A stretch of 64,000 nt of DNA from Clostridiales bacterium. GTDB lineage: Bacteria; Acidobacteriota; Aminicenantia; Aminicenantales; UBA8522. The position numbers and the translations under genes were made by a program. Positions 62,393-64,000 of the stretch are shown here, in pieces. The notes beneath the pieces are model-generated. The model did no database searches and had not been told where the DNA came from. It saw only the letters and a program-made list of their open reading frames with translations. The stretch lies in the NCBI GenBank assembly GCA_029907205.1, contig JARYMI010000004.1, positions 1 to 64,000 of the forward strand, written 5' to 3'. Position 1 is the stretch's first letter, and every line of letters starts with the position of its first letter.

Positions 62393-63013
62393 ATGATACG
62401 GATTAACTTACTCAAGCCGGAAGCAAAGGAAATCAAGGAAGGGCCTCCTCTTCCAGGGCCGGAGGTCAGGGAAAAAAAAGCCTTCCCCTTCACCACGCTC
62501 GTCGTCCTGTTGATCATCGGGGTTTTGGCTGCGGCCTTTGTCCTCCAAAAACGAATGATTAGCCAGGAACGAAACGGTCTGGAAGCCGCTCAAGCTGAAA
62601 AGAGCAAGCTCCAGTATGTCACGGCCAAGCTCGAAGAATTGGAGAAACAAAAGGCTCTTTTCGAGCGAAAGATCAACCTCATCAGCGAGCTCAAGGCGCA
62701 ACAGGACACGGCGGTCAAGATCATGGACGAGCTCAGCCGGAGGTTGCCTGAGTGGGTTTGGCTGACCGAAGTCTCTTTCCAGGGGCAACTCATCCAGATG
62801 CGGGGGAACGCGCTCTCCAACAACCTCATCGCCGACTACATCTTCAACCTCCAGAACTGCCCTCATTTCGCCAACGTGAACCTCATTTCATCAACTCAAA
62901 AGTCAAGCCGGAACACGCAATTCCTTGAGTTCTCCCTGACGCTGAACTACTTGTTCCCGCAGGCGGCCCAACCTCAAGAGAAGGCGGCGAAGCCGAAAGC
63001 AAAGAAAGGGTGA
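62393..63013 (+). CDS. pilN: Type IV pilus alignment protein PilN
   Basis: This 206-residue protein starts MIRINLLKPE, the conserved INL motif through which PilN binds PilM. A single membrane helix (about 36-56) is followed by a coiled coil and a periplasmic alpha/beta domain. It begins 1 bp after pilM and overlaps pilO by 4 bp. Confidence 0.93.
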   Translation: MIRINLLKPEAKEIKEGPPLPGPEVREKKAFPFTTLVVLLIIGVLAAAFVLQKRMISQERNGLEAAQAEKSKLQYVTAKLEELEKQKALFERKINLISELKAQQDTAVKIMDELSRRLPEWVWLTEVSFQGQLIQMRGNALSNNLIADYIFNLQNCPHFANVNLISSTQKSSRNTQFLEFSLTLNYLFPQAAQPQEKAAKPKAKKG

Positions 63014-63603
63014 TGAGCATGAAAAACTGGCCTTGGTATGGCTATGTCCTTTTGGCAGTGGTTATCTTCGGGCTCGCTTTCTTCCTTTACTTCAAGCCGC
63101 AGCAGGCCGAGCTCCAGAGGATCAAAGCCGAGAGGCTGAAAGTCGAGAGAGAAGCGGCCCAGCTTCAGGAAAAGAAGAGGGAGTTAGACAAGATTGAATC
63201 CCAACTGGTGACGCTGAACCAGACGCTCAAAGAGCTCGAGGTTATCATCCCTAAACAAAAAGAGATCGATGTCATTTTGAGGCGAATCCAGCAGCTGGCT
63301 TACGATTCCAGGCTGGACATCATCAGGTTCGCTCCGCGCGGAGAGATCAACATGGAGTTTTACTCCGAATGGCCGATTCCTATCGAAATTAGGGGCAACT
63401 ACCACAACTTGGCCACCTTTTTTGACCGGTTGAGTAAATTTGCTAGGTTGTTCAACATAGAGAACTTCACGATTAAGGCTATCGCCAACCAGACTGAGGA
63501 TGTGACCATCAGCTCAAATTTTACTGCCAAGACGTACATCTTTCTGGATGAAAGCGCTGTGTCTCAGGGGCCCGCTCCCAAGCCAAAGAGGAGGGCAACA
63601 TGA
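63010..63603 (+). CDS. pilO: Type IV pilus alignment protein PilO
   Basis: This 197-residue protein has one membrane helix (about 10-28), a coiled coil (about 30-80) and a periplasmic domain with an IPIEIRGNYHNLATFFDRLSK motif typical of PilO. It forms heterodimers with PilN. ATG at 63010 overlaps pilN; an ATG three codons further on is also possible. It overlaps pilP by 4 bp. Confidence 0.93.
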   Translation: MMSMKNWPWYGYVLLAVVIFGLAFFLYFKPQQAELQRIKAERLKVEREAAQLQEKKRELDKIESQLVTLNQTLKELEVIIPKQKEIDVILRRIQQLAYDSRLDIIRFAPRGEINMEFYSEWPIPIEIRGNYHNLATFFDRLSKFARLFNIENFTIKAIANQTEDVTISSNFTAKTYIFLDESAVSQGPAPKPKRRAT

Positions 63604-64000
63604 AAAAGACAACCGTCCTTCTGATTGCCTTGGGTCTTTTCTGCGGGGCGAGCTCCCTTCTCAGCCCGCAGGAGCAGACCCAGGTCGTCGACCCGGAGAA
63701 GGAGATTCTGAGCGACCTTCGATCCACTCTGCCCACCTACGACCCGGCGGGAAGGCGAGATCCTTTCAAGAACTTGCTGGCCGGGAAGGAGATTAAAGAG
63801 AAAATAGCGGGCGCAGACGCCCTTCAGCTTTCAATCGATGATATTAATCTTATCGGAATAGTCAAATACAAGAAAAAATTCACCGCTATCCTCAGCGTAC
63901 CTCAAGGGTTTCCCTATTATTTTGAGGTTGGCGATAAGCTGGCTGACGGCTTTATTCTGGCCATCAACGAGCGTCAGGTCATTTTCCGAAAAATCAACGA
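63600..64000 (+). CDS. pilP: Type IV pilus assembly lipoprotein-like PilP, partial
   Basis: The first 133 codons of a PilP-like protein are present; the frame runs off the end of the window. It has a signal peptide (MKKTTVLLIALGLFCGASS), a linker, a YDPAGRRDPFKNLL motif typical of the PilP N-terminal region that binds PilN/PilO, and the beginning of the beta-domain (INLIGIVKYKKKFTAILSV). A secretin gene (pilQ) would be expected next. Confidence 0.88.
   Translation, partial: MKKTTVLLIALGLFCGASSLLSPQEQTQVVDPEKEILSDLRSTLPTYDPAGRRDPFKNLLAGKEIKEKIAGADALQLSIDDINLIGIVKYKKKFTAILSVPQGFPYYFEVGDKLADGFILAINERQVIFRKIN

Overview
The window looks like a chromosomal segment of a Gram-negative, probably anaerobic or fermentative bacterium of the Acidobacteriota/Aminicenantes type. 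This is an inference from gene content: two tandem secreted proteins of the acidobacterial VWFA-related family, many exported peptidases (M20, M14, C69, M3), a YfbK-like VWA protein with a carboxypeptidase-regulatory domain, an MglA-type GTPase and a type IV pilus pilMNOP run. The genetic code is standard, and many genes overlap by ATGA. No rRNA, tRNA or CRISPR array was seen. Several genes have good TTGACA/TATAAT-type promoters, and one has a textbook sigma-54 promoter.

Layout. 0-2.1 kb: an intact insertion sequence with 27-bp perfect terminal inverted repeats, sitting directly in front of a small membrane-anchored protein gene. 2.1-7.3 kb: exported M20 and M14 hydrolases and a secreted unknown. 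7.5-10.6 kb: a small accessory patch with an AbrB/VapC toxin-antitoxin pair and its operator, a decayed HTH gene, an internally deleted IS110-type transposase, an AAA/DUF4143 ATPase with its own promoter and palindrome, and a truncated TPR gene. 10.7-18.5 kb: comM, an MglA-like GTPase, and an operon of four glycosyltransferases that form two paralogous pairs in A-B-B'-A' order, preceded by two small unknown genes. 18.8-28.2 kb: a LOG-like protein, truA, two VWFA proteins, a large secreted protein whose frame is broken by an in-frame TGA after its signal peptide, a C69 dipeptidase and an alpha/beta hydrolase. 28.2-32.3 kb: an operon of an isocitrate/homoisocitrate-type dehydrogenase, a two-subunit aconitase-family isomerase, tsaB and rimI.

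32.6-36.0 kb: an M3 peptidase, a cysteine-rich ferredoxin-like protein, and a remnant of a second M3 gene 3' end, so the ferredoxin gene is bracketed by direct repeats. 36-41.5 kb: a VWA protein and an ABC-2 exporter whose ATPase gene is split by a -1 shift at an A7 run. 41.5-47.4 kb: the most striking cluster. It encodes a SucC-type synthetase subunit fused to a two-cluster ferredoxin domain, a SucD-type subunit, a short citrate-synthase-fold protein that looks like citryl-CoA lyase, an HD-domain protein, and a second aconitase/isopropylmalate-isomerase pair. Read together these could form a two-step citrate cleavage module (citrate to citryl-CoA to acetyl-CoA plus oxaloacetate) with a redox-linked synthetase; the substrate is an inference.

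47.5-50.2 kb: an ECF sigma/anti-sigma operon followed by two exported proteins that share a C-terminal domain resembling the SHOCT-like domain of LiaX/YvlB, suggesting an envelope-stress module. 50.4-61.3 kb: an RRM protein, SppA, a UvrD-type helicase with a C-terminal Fe-S nuclease domain, FtsB-like protein, phosphohexomutase, a membrane spermidine-synthase-like protein, an exported protein-L-isoaspartate methyltransferase and coaD. 61.3-64 kb: pilM, pilN, pilO and the start of pilP, which runs off the end.
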